Part shown: positions 1-7,412 of the stretch, piece after piece
Layout of the letters: each line of letters begins with the position of its first letter
Position numbering within the stretch: the stretch's first letter is position 1
Source: Pelagophyceae sp. CCMP2097
Taxonomy: Eukaryota; Sar; Pelagophyceae
Reading direction: 5' to 3'
DNA length: 11,561 bases
Assembly: GCA_026770575.1 (NCBI GenBank)
Contig: MU658146.1
Span: 1-11,561 of the forward strand
Translations under genes and position numbers: made by a program
The notes under the pieces: model-generated
Seen by the model: the letters and a program-made list of their open reading frames with translations, nothing else
Told to the model about the DNA's origin: nothing
Database searches by the model: none

Positions 1-227
1 GAACGTCCTGGGGGGGTCCTCATCGCGGAGCTGCGCATTTTTTGTAGGTGTCCAAAATTAGGGAAAATAGCGAGGTGCCTAAATTTTGTCGTCGCAAAAA
101 AAATACAGTCTAGAATTTCCCACGCACCGGGTTTTATCCAGAAACCCGGCAGAAACGAAAAAAAAACGCAAAAAAGGCCGCTGTTGGTTTTTAGGGTTTG
201 GTATAAACTGGGGGTCAAAGGACCCGA

Positions 228-271
228 AGGACCCTTGCCGTAAACTAACGTTGATTAAACGGCAAGGTCCT
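228..271. repeat. Imperfect hairpin, 13-bp stem
   Basis: Left arm 228-241 reads AGGACCCTTGCCGT. Right arm 259-271 is ACGGCAAGGTCCT, its reverse complement except for one extra C in the left arm. The loop is about 17 nt and AT-rich. It could be a remnant of a small transposable element or a structured transcript end; nothing in the sequence decides between these. Confidence 0.6.
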
Positions 272-284
272 CAATAATGGGGGT

Positions 285-297
285 CATGATCATCATG
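285..297. repeat. 13-bp palindrome
   Basis: CATGAT-C-ATCATG is a perfect palindrome around a central C. It lies 14 bp right of the 228-271 hairpin. No function can be assigned, and chance is possible. Confidence 0.35.
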
Positions 298-819
298 TGG
301 AGGACCATTTCGAAACCAGTTTTATGAAGAACTGTTTTCCGTGTCACTTTTACCCGTGATACGCGGCGCGGAACGCCGCGGCGCGGAGCCTGCGCGGCGC
401 CGCGCAGGCGAGCGGCGTCGCGCAGGCGAGCCTCAAGGCGGAGGCATTCTTCGGCAATCTCACGGGCTTCCTCGCCGCGCCCGACGAGCTCAAAACCGCA
501 GCGCGGCTCTTCATGCCGAAGAACGGCGCGGCGGCATTTGACGACGTGGGTGGCGGCGACGTGGTCCTCCGCCAGGACCTCGGCGGCACCGCGGCCGGCA
601 TTGACGCGCAGCTCTACTACGCGCTCTACGCCCGCGCGCCCGCCGCCAAGGAGGCGCTCGACGCCTTTTGCCGGCGCCTCGTCACCGACGCCAGCCTCGA
701 CCCGGACAAGAAGATGCTCCGCGCGGCGGTCCCCGGCGGCCACGAGGAAGCGGTCCTCCAAGAACGACGGCGACGCTGCCCGCCTCGTCGACTTCGTGCG
801 CGGCTCCATCGTCTGCGGA

Positions 820-822
820 TAA
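820..822 (+). other. In-frame TAA in the RelA/SpoT-like domain
   Basis: In the frame that encodes both VRGSIVCG (upstream) and NEDSLVAVIERVL (downstream), TAA interrupts the domain between its first core strand and the next helix. The reading frame is the same on both sides, so this is a nonsense change and not a frameshift. Confidence 0.75.
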
Positions 823-1323
823 AACGAGGACTCCCTCGTCGCCGTGATTGAGCGCGTCCTCGGCTACGCTGACGAGGCCGGCGAGTTCTGCGTCATCCAC
901 AGCAAGAACCGCTTCCGGAAACCGCTCTTCAACGGGTACTGTGACGTCCTCGTCAACCTCCGGCTCCGGCTGCCCGACGGCACGTCCATGTTCGTCGAAC
1001 TCCAAGTCCACCTCGTACAGATCCTCGAGTCCAAGGCGAAGACGCAAGTATTTTACCTGTTCTTTCGGACGTACTTCTGCGGCAACGTCGACGTCGTCGC
1101 CGAGCGCATGCAGGTCCTCGAGACCATCGCCGACGACGCCAGTGGAAATGTGAAAGCGGGCCTCGCCGACGCCGCCGCGCGCGCCGTCGTGGCGCGAAAC
1201 GCGTCGAAGCTCGCCGCTTTTGACAACTTTCTGGAAAAGCTCGCCGCGTACGGCCTCCTGGCCGTCGTCCGAGAGTGCCGACGTAGCATGGCGCTGGCCG
1301 CGCACGGCGAGGGCTCGGTGGAG

Positions 1324-1827
1324 TACTCTTCTGCGCTAAACGGCGTCGCCTCGTTGCTGAAGAAGCAGGGCAAGTACGAAGCCGCCGAGCCGCTCTACCG
1401 CTGCGCCCTCAACATCTACGAGGAGCAGCTCGGGCCGGACCACCCGAACATCACGACGTCGCTGAACAATCTCGCAGTGCTGCTGATGATGCAGGGCAAG
1501 TACGAAGCTACCGAGCCGCTGTACCGCCGCGCCCTCAAGATGAAAGAGAAGTAGCTCGGACTGGACCATCCGAACATCGCGACGACGCTGAATAATCTCG
1601 CGTCGTTGCTGCAGTGGCAGGGCAAGTACGTCACCGCCGAGCCGCTCTTCCGCCACGCCTTCGCGATCAAGAAGAAGCGGCTCGGGCCGGACCACCCGGA
1701 CGTCGCGTTGACGCTGAACGGCCTCGCGCTGCTCCTGTGTCGCCTCGGCCGCCTCGACGCGGCGCTGCCCTTGCAGGAGCGGGCGACGGCGATCAAAGAG
1801 CGGCGGGGCGACGCGGACGCGGCCGAG
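1324..1827 (+). repeat. Four tandem 126-bp units encoding 42-residue TPRs
   Basis: Units are 1324-1449, 1450-1575, 1576-1701 and 1702-1827, each exactly 126 bp. The first three carry the kinesin-light-chain signature LNNLA-x-LL-x-QGKY-x-AEPL-x-R-A followed by LGPDHP. Unit 4 is diverged (GRLDAALPLQERA) and lacks the DHP end, as expected of the last repeat. Unit 2 contains the TAG stop where unit 1 has CAG in the same alignment column (EEQLGPDHP against EK-stop-LGLDHP). Confidence 0.85.
1552..1554 (+). other. In-frame TAG within TPR 2
   Basis: AAG-TAG-CTC sits where the neighbouring unit has GAG-CAG-CTC, so a single C-to-T change explains the stop. The same frame continues with two further good TPRs to 1881. 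Confidence 0.8.
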
Positions 1828-1939
1828 TACCGCCGCGAGCTCGAGGGCATGCGACGGGGCCCGCCGCATCCATACGACTAAAACTTCTGCGGCCGGGATT
1901 GCGCGCCCCGGAGTCACAGAGGTTCAATCTCGACGCGCG

Positions 1940-2017
1940 CGCTTCGTCGAGTGACTCCGCACTGACCTCTATACCTCGAGCGCTTCGTCGAGTGACTCCG
2001 CACCTCTATACCTCGAG
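1940..2017. repeat. Imperfect tandem duplication, 41 + 37 bp
   Basis: The copy at 1940-1980 and the copy at 1981-2017 both start CGCTTCGTCGAGTGACTCCG and end CTCTATACCTCGAG. They differ only by a TGAC indel. The duplication lies in the 3' flank of the TPR pseudogene and has no coding content. Confidence 0.85.
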
Positions 2018-2109
2018 AGCCCAACCTTGGCAGCTCCCCCTGTCCATCGAGCCGAGTCGCGTGCCCCGGGGCCCAGCCATGGGCCCCAGGGCAGTGTCTT
2101 TATGCTATA

Positions 2110-2366
2110 TCAGTATATCCAAGACCCATTCTGCGGTACGGGCACGGAGGGGGGGGGGGGCTTACGCGAAGCGTGTCGTGGACGAGGTCCGTGACCCCTC
2201 CCCCCACCGGCGGCGGCGAGGTAATGAGCAGCCGATTTTGGGACAGGGTGCGAGCTGGGGGGAAGCTTACGCGACGCGTGTCGTGGACGAGCAGGGCGTG
2301 GACGAGCAGTGACAAAGAGAGCTCCGAAGATTTCCGTAGAAAGAGGACACCGAGTATACCTGGCGG
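2110..2366 (+). repeat. Left arm of inverted repeat (257 bp)
   Basis: It matches the reverse complement of 3998-4149. Segment 2110-2144 is identical to 4149-4115, and 2264-2366 matches 4100-3998 with one mismatch (2350 C). Between these blocks the left arm has 119 bp where the right arm has 14 bp. The extra DNA includes a 12-G run (2149-2160) and a partial internal copy (2161-2186) of 2266-2291. Confidence 0.9.
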
Positions 2367-2556
2367 GGAGTCCAGACCCCCCCCCCACCGAATCGCAGGT
2401 ACTACCAGCGGCGTTGCGCCTCCGACGTAGATGAGAGCGCCCACGATGTCCGATACATGTCACAGTACTAGTACACACACGGTAGTAGTCTTGCGAGTCG
2501 GGGATTATTTTATCTTTAAAAAGACTTCGCGACGGCACCTGGGGACTAGTCGGAAT
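2367..2556. other. Non-coding spacer, 3' flank of the internal ORF
   Basis: It contains a C run ending in CCCCCACCGA (2382-2391), a short stretch of CA-rich, lower-GC sequence around 2460-2520 and a TTTAAAAA tract near 2514. No reading frame here looks coding. It is probably the 3' untranslated and flanking region of the minus-strand ORF that ends at 2557. Confidence 0.5.
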
Positions 2557-3445
2557 TTATTCGAGGTCGCCGTCCTCCGACGCGCCCTCGCACGGCGGCC
2601 ACATCGTGTCCGCGCCCCGCGGGGCGACGATGCTCGACGGGGTGGTGAACTTCTGGTCGTAGATCGCCGAGCCGAGCTCGTCGTCCTCGTCATCCTCGGC
2701 GTCGTAGTCGGGATTCGCCTCGTGGAACACCGCCATCGCCCCCTGCGCCGTGACCAGCTTCACGGTGTACTCGAAGATGAAGTCGTTGTGGAACTTCGCA
2801 ATGGACGCGAGGATGACGCGGAAGCGCTGCAGCGACTCGATGTACTTCGGATCGGATTTCGATTTGAACGCTTCGAGGAAAACCTCGGCAAACTCCGTGT
2901 TGAGCGCGTTCAGGTGCATCTGGGACTTCAAGACCCTCCTCTTGGCTAAGCCGACCACGTCGGCTTTGAAGGCGGTGTGGCCCTCGAAAGTGGCCTTGTG
3001 CCACGCGTTCACGTCCTTTCTGTACTCCTTGACCTTGGGCGTGTGCTCGCCCATGCCCTTCTGGATCTTGGCGCGGCCGCGGAGGTGGGCTTGCATCACC
3101 TGCGGGGTGGTGCTGCTGAGGAACTTGCGGCCCTGCATCGTCGAACATATTTTCCCCAGCCACTCCTTGCGGTACGGGAACTCCTTGATCAGGCCCGAGA
3201 ACTTATGCAAATACGAGCGCACCTGGTTCGCCAGCGGGTTGGCCATCTGGGGCCCTAACGCACCGTGGCCCGTCAAGTTCGCCTCGGCGCGCCGCTTGCG
3301 GACCTCCGACGCGCTCCCCTCGCGCATGAAAAGCGCAGCGCGGACCTCGGCTTCCTTGCCGGGGTCGACCTCCTTGAGCACGATCTTCACCGTCGACTCG
3401 TCGACGCACTGATTGAAGAACGCATTCAGCAACGTTATGTGGCGC
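2557..3445 (-). CDS. Unrecognised protein, about 295 residues, 5' end unresolved
   Basis: On the minus strand a clean frame ends at TAA 2559-2557. From about 3445 onward it has gene-like composition: charged, helix-rich, few low-complexity runs. I do not recognise the family. Visible features are a basic central part (HLRGRAKIQKG, GLAKRRVLKS), a helical stretch (FAEVFLEAFKSK to HNDFIFEY), and an acidic patch YDAEDDEDDE about 50 residues from the C-terminus. The first in-frame ATG in the coding-like part is at 3327, but good-looking protein continues upstream. A CCACAG acceptor (AG at 3447-3446) would start an exon at 3445. The frame stays open to 4383, but that part crosses G/C runs and the right repeat arm and looks non-genic. 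It has no DDE, tyrosine- or serine-recombinase motif. Its position between inverted arms suggests element cargo, or a host gene flanked by insertions. Confidence 0.6.
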
Positions 3446-3490
3446 CTGTGGCACGTCGCGCGGGTCTTTTCCAGGATCCGACACCCCGCT

Positions 3491-3515
3491 GGGGGGGGTC
3501 GAGGACCCCCCCCCC
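3491..3515. repeat. G-run/C-run hairpin
   Basis: Eight Gs (3491-3498) followed by TC, a GAG loop, then GA and a run of Cs form a near-perfect stem of about 10 bp. The C run is longer than needed (through 3517) and leads into CACCGAATT. It could form a very stable hairpin, and G-quadruplex or triplex structures are possible. Confidence 0.75.
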
Positions 3516-3543
3516 CCACCGAATTTCCGGGCCGAGTCGCGCA

Positions 3544-3565
3544 GGGGGGGGTCGTCGACCCCCCC
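3544..3565. repeat. Second G-run/C-run palindrome
   Basis: Eight Gs, TCGTCGA, then seven Cs. With a one-base centre the arms pair as GGGGGGGTCG and CGACCCCCCC. It lies about 30 bp right of the first hairpin and shares its G-run-TC start, so the two look like related copies. Confidence 0.75.
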
Positions 3566-3997
3566 TCCCTACCTACCGACACCCTCCACCCCCACCGACC
3601 TTGCCTTTCTCCTACATCATGCAGCGTCGTTTTCTCCTTGTATATATGTTCCCAGCGCACCCTGGACACCCGGGCTCGAGAGGCAATGGTACTCTTGGTC
3701 GCGGAGAGCTGTAAAGCCCGGGACCGTCCTTGTTCTGTTTTGTTTTCCATCGACTGATTGCTGCCTCTCGGCGTCGCATCGAGTCCCCGCCGTTGCGGCC
3801 GCCTCGGGTGCTTGCGAGACCGACCGCTCGATTGGGGAACAAATGATTTGATGAATTCCTCATTTTGGAGAGCCTCCGCTGCATTAGTTTCGGGTGTTCT
3901 GTGCGATCTTGGCCGGCGTGCAGTGACAAGGAGCCTCGAGAGGAGCTTTGAAATCCTTCTATACCGTAGGCCCGCGTTCTCGTCGGACGCGTCCCAT

Positions 3998-4149
3998 CCG
4001 CCAGGTATACTCGCTGTCCTCTTTCTACGGAAATCTTCGGAGCTCTCTTTGTCACTGCTCGTCCACGCCCTGCTCGTCCACGACACGCGTCGCGTAAGCT
4101 GCCCCCACCGACCTTGCCCGTACCGCAGAATGGGTCTTGGATATACTGA
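3998..4149 (-). repeat. Right arm of inverted repeat (152 bp)
   Basis: It is the inverted partner of 2110-2366. It lacks the extra 105 bp of the left arm and instead has a 14-bp joint containing CCCCCACCGA (4102-4111). Its outer end (4149) lies 16 bp before ATG 4165 and 118 bp before ATG 4267 of the next gene, so it occupies that gene's upstream region. Confidence 0.9.
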
Positions 4150-4157
4150 CTCGGATG

Positions 4158-4175
4158 CAATTGTATGTACAATTG
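4158..4175. repeat. Inverted repeat CAATTGTA-TG-TACAATTG
   Basis: Two perfect 8-bp arms around a TG centre lie 9 bp outside the right repeat arm. A 12-bp direct duplication (TTGTAGCGCC at 4173-4182 and 4185-4194) overlaps its right end. It could be a regulatory palindrome of the plus-strand gene or an insertion scar. Confidence 0.6.
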
Positions 4176-4266
4176 TAGCGCCACTTGTAGCGCCGCTAGC
4201 TATAGTGATGGACAGTCGGTTTCGGCGACTGCGTTGCCGCTGTGCCCGCAACGGCGGGGCGGTAGC

Positions 4267-7200
4267 ATGATCTCGGTGTCGCTCGAGGGCCTGGCGGAGG
4301 TGTCTGCGCGCCTCGACGGCGCCGTGGAGACGGCGGAGAGCGTCGTCACGAAGGACGCGCTGGTCGGCGTCGTGCGGCAGCACAACGTCGTCCTCGAATG
4401 GTGCGCCCCTCTTCTGCGGCGCCTGCGGCGGCCGGGACCGGGCCCCTGCTTCGAAAGACGATGATGCGCAGGATGCGGCACACGACGCTGGCGCTCGTGT
4501 CGAACTGCGACGCGCTCGCGCTCCAGCAAGCGCAGACGCTCGCCGCCGTCGCCGCCGTGCAGGCGCGCCTGCAGCAGCACGACGACGCCATGGCCGCGCT
4601 CAGGACGAGGATGGACAAGTCGGACGGTGCGCCGCGCCTCTGCGAGGGCGCTTCAATGGCGAGACGCGAGCGGCCGCGCCGCCGGACGCCGACCCGCTAA
4701 TGCGCGACCCAGGCGAGCTCGCCTTTGTGAAGCAGAAGATGGAGAAGATGGACGCCATCGAGGCGAAGCAGGTGCAGCAGGACGTGCAGCTCGAGGCGAC
4801 TCGGGTGTGGCAGAAGCGCGTGGACTCGGAGCGCTGCGCGGAGGCGCTCGTCGCCGCGGCGCGCTTCGAGGCCGTGGAGCACACCGTGTCGGCGCACGGC
4901 CGCGGCCTGAACGCGGTGCAGGACCGCGTGTCCCGGCTCAAGGACGAGCTGTACATCACGTCGGACCAGGTGATGCTTGCCGACAGCGTCGGGGCCGTCC
5001 TCGGTATCCTTCCGCAGCGTCTTTGCAGCGAGGCACAACTTCTGGGGTTTCGAATCGTCCCTGGGCGAGAGGAATAGGGTTAGAGATGCCGAGCAGGGCC
5101 CGCAGAGGTCCTTGAAGACTACGGGGAGAGGACGATGGGTCCGTCGACACCGCGGGTTTTCTGCACGGGCTGTCACTCGTCGCGACGCAGGCCTCGAGCC
5201 AGACCCCGACGGCGACACGGAGTTTTCGCTCACGACTGCGCTGGGCCGCGTCGGCGGCACGTCGGCGGACCACGGGCGCCTACTCGACCTGCAGCGGCGC
5301 ACGGCGGCGCTGCACACCGCGGCCTTGGACGGCAAGGCGCCGCTCGCGACGGAGGACTTGGCCAAGCGGAACTCGGACCACTTGGCCAAGATTCAAAAGT
5401 TTCTCGACAGTAACATGGACGTCGACTTGATGGACATCCGCCGAAAGCAGGACATGCTCCTCTCCTCGCTGGAGGACTACCAGACGTCGCTCGACGACAA
5501 GACGTCGGAGGAATCCGCGCGCCGCCGGCGCCCGAGCAACCGGATCGGAAGCGGGCGCCGCCGGAGAAAGCCCAAGAGGCGGACCGACGAGGATGCGGCC
5601 GACGAGGCGGTCCGAGGCGGTCCTATGTACGGTCCTCGTACGGGCCACGTCGCTTCGCGGTCCTTGTCGCGCCTGCCTCAAAGGCGCCTTTGTGAAGCGC
5701 CGTCCCCGGGGCGCCATCGTGGCGCTAGGTGAACTCGATGATTGCGGCGGCGTACGAAAAGCTGGTGACGCACCTGCAGATCGCGCTGCGCAGCATCAAA
5801 GACGACGAATCCAACTTCAAGGCCTGCATCGACCGTGAGAGGACCGAGCCGACAATCCGGCGAGAGGACCTGGATGAGGCGCGCAAAGCGTGATCCCCGC
5901 CGGGAGCGATCCCACAGACACCGAAAGCACGCTCCGCGCGGGCTTGCATGGAGCTCCAATGCATACCGTCGCCGCGGTCGTACCGTCGTCGCTAGGCATC
6001 GAAGCGTCGGCCAAGGGCCTGAAGAAGGATAAAGCGGACCGGAGCGAGCTGCGGGACTTCAAGGCGGCCCTGCAGGCCATGGTCGCCGACGTCGCCGCGT
6101 CGGCGGGCGCGCTGCCGCCCGAGGTGCTGCTGATGCTGCGCAACGCCGTCCTTTCCAGCGCCGGCGACGTGGGTCGGCAAACCGGCGGCGCACACGCGGG
6201 CGCTCGAGCGACGCCGTGGGGGGGCTGGCTACCTTAAGAAAGGGCAGACCTTGCCTGCCTCATCGTGCCGTCGCGCCTCGCATGGCACCGCTCGCCGCCC
6301 CGAACAGGTGCCGCGCGACGAGATGCTCCTGCTCCTCGAGGACAAGGCCGACGTCTCCGCGCTCGAGGGCCTGTGCAAGCCCGCGGCGCCCGCGGCGACG
6401 CGCACCTCGCGCGACTCGCCCGGGGCGGCCGCGATGCAGGCGGAGCGTTTCTTCGACGAGGCCGCCACCGCGATGCGCCAACTCCAGGCGCAGTCCGAGC
6501 AGGCGCTGCTCCGGCTCAAGGCCGAGTCCGAGGCCGGCGACGCCGACCTGGCGCGCCGGCTCGCGCTGCTGGAAGCGGCCAAAAGCGCACCCTCGCCCAA
6601 GTTCCTCCAACTCCCCACGGCGGTGCTGCCCATCAGCAAGCCGCCCGCCGTGGCCGACGCGCCTGGGGAAGCGCCGCGGCCTGCCGCCGCGCCGCAGCCC
6701 GCCGCCGCGCCGCAGCCCGTCGTCGCGTCGCCGCCGCCCGCGCCACCCCCTCGGCCCGCGACGCCCGAGGCGCCGGCGCCGAAAGGCGTCGTGTCCGTGC
6801 GCGTCGACGCGGAGACGGTGGACCGGCTCGAGCTGCCCCCGACGCTGTCCAACTTCATGCAAGATGCCGCCGACTCGGCTGCGGGCGAATCGCCCGCCGC
6901 CGGCTCGCGCTTCGGCGCGGGCATCAAGACGCAGGACGACTACTCGAGGCGCACGACGCACAAGCCGCCCCAGCCGCGCGGCGCGCTGCAGACACGCGAG
7001 TTCGTGTCCGACGACCGGGCGGCGCGCGAGCACGGCGAGCGCCCGCGTCACTCGGCGAAAAGGACAGCCGGAGAGAGGGGCCGATCGGGGGCCGAGAGCC
7101 ATCCGAGACATTTGCTCGCAGGCGTCTACCCGCCGGGCCGCACGCTGGGCGGCCAGTTCAAGACCGGCGCGATCATGGCCACGATGCGCGAGCAAAGGAC

Positions 7201-7303
7201 CGTCGAGGACTGGACCGACAAGGTCGACGGCGCCGCCGACGACGCCGCCGACTCGAAATTCGCGAGCACGCTCCGCTGGGGCGACGGAGCGCCCAACGCG
7301 TAA
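4267..7303 (+). CDS. Multi-exon coiled-coil protein, about 783 residues
   Basis: Seven exons are proposed: 4267-4400, 4472-4626, 4713-5003, 5191-5609, 5729-5834, 5918-6168 and 6308-7303. They total 784 codons with the TAA. Every junction keeps phase (2,1,1,0,1,0). Donors are GTGCGC, GTGCGC, GTATCC, GTCCGA, GTGAGA and GTGGGT; acceptors are all AG, five of six followed by G. Intron 2 has CTAAT about 14 nt before its acceptor. Intron 4 is the least certain; a donor at about 5649 also keeps phase. The product is mostly helical with heptad-like Leu/Ala spacing and a recurring charged Lys-Asp motif: TKDALVGV, MDKSDGEL, KKDKADRSEL, LLEDKADVSAL. A basic linker (RRRRKPKRR) ends exon 4, and a Pro/Ala hinge occupies about 6660-6780. 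The C-terminus (GVYPPGRTLGGQF) is not coiled coil. The spaced DKAD-type motifs recall flagellar coiled-coil families such as QRICH2/DUF4795, but that link is weak. ATG 4165 is an alternative in-frame start. Confidence 0.75.
6683..6718 (+). repeat. 18-bp tandem duplication in the Pro/Ala hinge
   Basis: GCCGCCGCGCCGCAGCCC occurs twice in direct succession and encodes a repeated AAAPQP. It belongs to a flexible Pro/Ala-rich linker of the coiled-coil gene. Confidence 0.75.
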
Positions 7304-7412
7304 ATATCGTAACATGCTTTGAATACGACGGCCGCGAGCGACGTCCCGGGGCCAAAGAAGAGACGTCCGGTGCCTTTACGACGCGCCTTATGCGGCCGAA
7401 AGCCGGCCGCCG
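7304..7412. other. 109-bp convergent intergenic gap
   Basis: It separates the TAA of the plus-strand coiled-coil gene from the TAG of the minus-strand gene. It must hold both 3' ends. A short AT-rich patch right after the plus-strand stop (AAATATCGTAAC) is the only candidate processing signal; no canonical AATAAA is seen. Confidence 0.5.

Larger units (their letters stand above)
1..359. other. Left-edge non-coding stretch
   Basis: No convincing coding region is seen. The stretch is clearly lower in GC than the genes that follow and has A runs around 98-106 and 158-176. Short open frames here have no protein-like composition. The only structure is the hairpin at 228-271 and the palindrome at 285-297. 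The pseudogene frame opens at 360, just after a TGA at 357-359. Confidence 0.6.
360..1881 (+). pseudogene. Broken RelA/SpoT-like domain plus kinesin-light-chain TPR protein
   Basis: Three pieces read as one protein. Frame 3 (360 to about 750) holds an alanine-rich helical N-terminus with no upstream ATG. Frame 1 then holds GDAARLVDFVRGSIV (769-813), KNRF (904), GYCD (about 934) and VELQVHL (about 994). This order matches the RelA/SpoT synthetase-like nucleotidyltransferase fold: the Asp of the DxxR-type motif, the GY, and the E-x-Q strand. A helical linker follows, then four 42-residue TPRs (1324-1827) ending at TAA 1879-1881. Lesions: a frameshift between about 735 and 760, TAA at 820-822, and TAG at 1552-1554 inside TPR 2. 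No GT-AG intron removes the TAA without also deleting the RGSIV core. TAA and TAG end intact genes nearby, so recoding is unlikely. The 5' end is missing or lies on another exon. TPRs are protein-binding scaffolds; in life this may have coupled an alarmone-synthetase-like fold to partners, which is inference. Assembly error is the main alternative. Confidence 0.75.
3446..3997. other. Non-coding stretch upstream of the internal ORF
   Basis: It holds the hairpins at 3491-3515 and 3544-3565, two CCCCCACCGA motifs (3513-3522 and 3589-3598), a short TATATA-containing tract near 3640-3650 and T-rich sequence near 3730-3750. An open minus-strand frame runs through it but has arbitrary composition. 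It probably contains the 5' region of the minus-strand gene, perhaps with an unplaced first exon. Confidence 0.45.
2110..4149. mobile_element. Candidate inverted-repeat mobile element with internal ORF
   Basis: Arms at 2110-2366 and 3998-4149 are inverted copies. Their outer 35 bp are identical (TCAGTATATCC... inward), and the inner 103 bp differ at one position. Between them lie a minus-strand ORF of about 295 codons and a cluster of G/C-run hairpins. This is the architecture of a terminal- or foldback-type DNA element. However, no target-site duplication is seen beside the arms, and the ORF shows no transposase motif I recognise. Two separate insertions of one short repeat in opposite orientations around a host gene would also explain it. 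The near identity of the arms argues for a recent event. Confidence 0.5.

Noticed and set aside
188..202. Telomere-like TTTTTAGGGTTTGG
   Set aside because: There is fewer than two imperfect units and no array, so it is expected by chance.
255..809. 184-codon minus-strand frame opposite the TPR gene's N-terminal region
   Set aside because: It is the antisense of a GC-rich coding region; composition is Arg/Ala/Glu-rich with no motif, while the plus strand carries recognisable family motifs.
735..905. Intron removing the frameshift and TAA in the RelA/SpoT-like domain
   Set aside because: Any GT-AG pair spanning both would also delete the conserved GDAARLVDFVRGSIV segment.
820..1554. Reassigned stop codons (TAA/TAG read as Gln)
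   Set aside because: Both codons end other genes here: TAA at 1879, 2557 (minus) and 7301; TAG at 7413 (minus). There is also a frameshift, so decay is simpler.
1336..1917. 193-codon minus-strand frame with 42-residue periodicity
   Set aside because: Its repeats (RRRDVRVVRPELLL) are simply the antisense of the TPR array.
3446..4383. Minus-strand continuation of the orphan ORF up to 608 codons
   Set aside because: This part crosses homopolymer hairpins, the right repeat arm and exon 1 of the plus-strand gene. Its composition is arbitrary, so it is probably open by chance.
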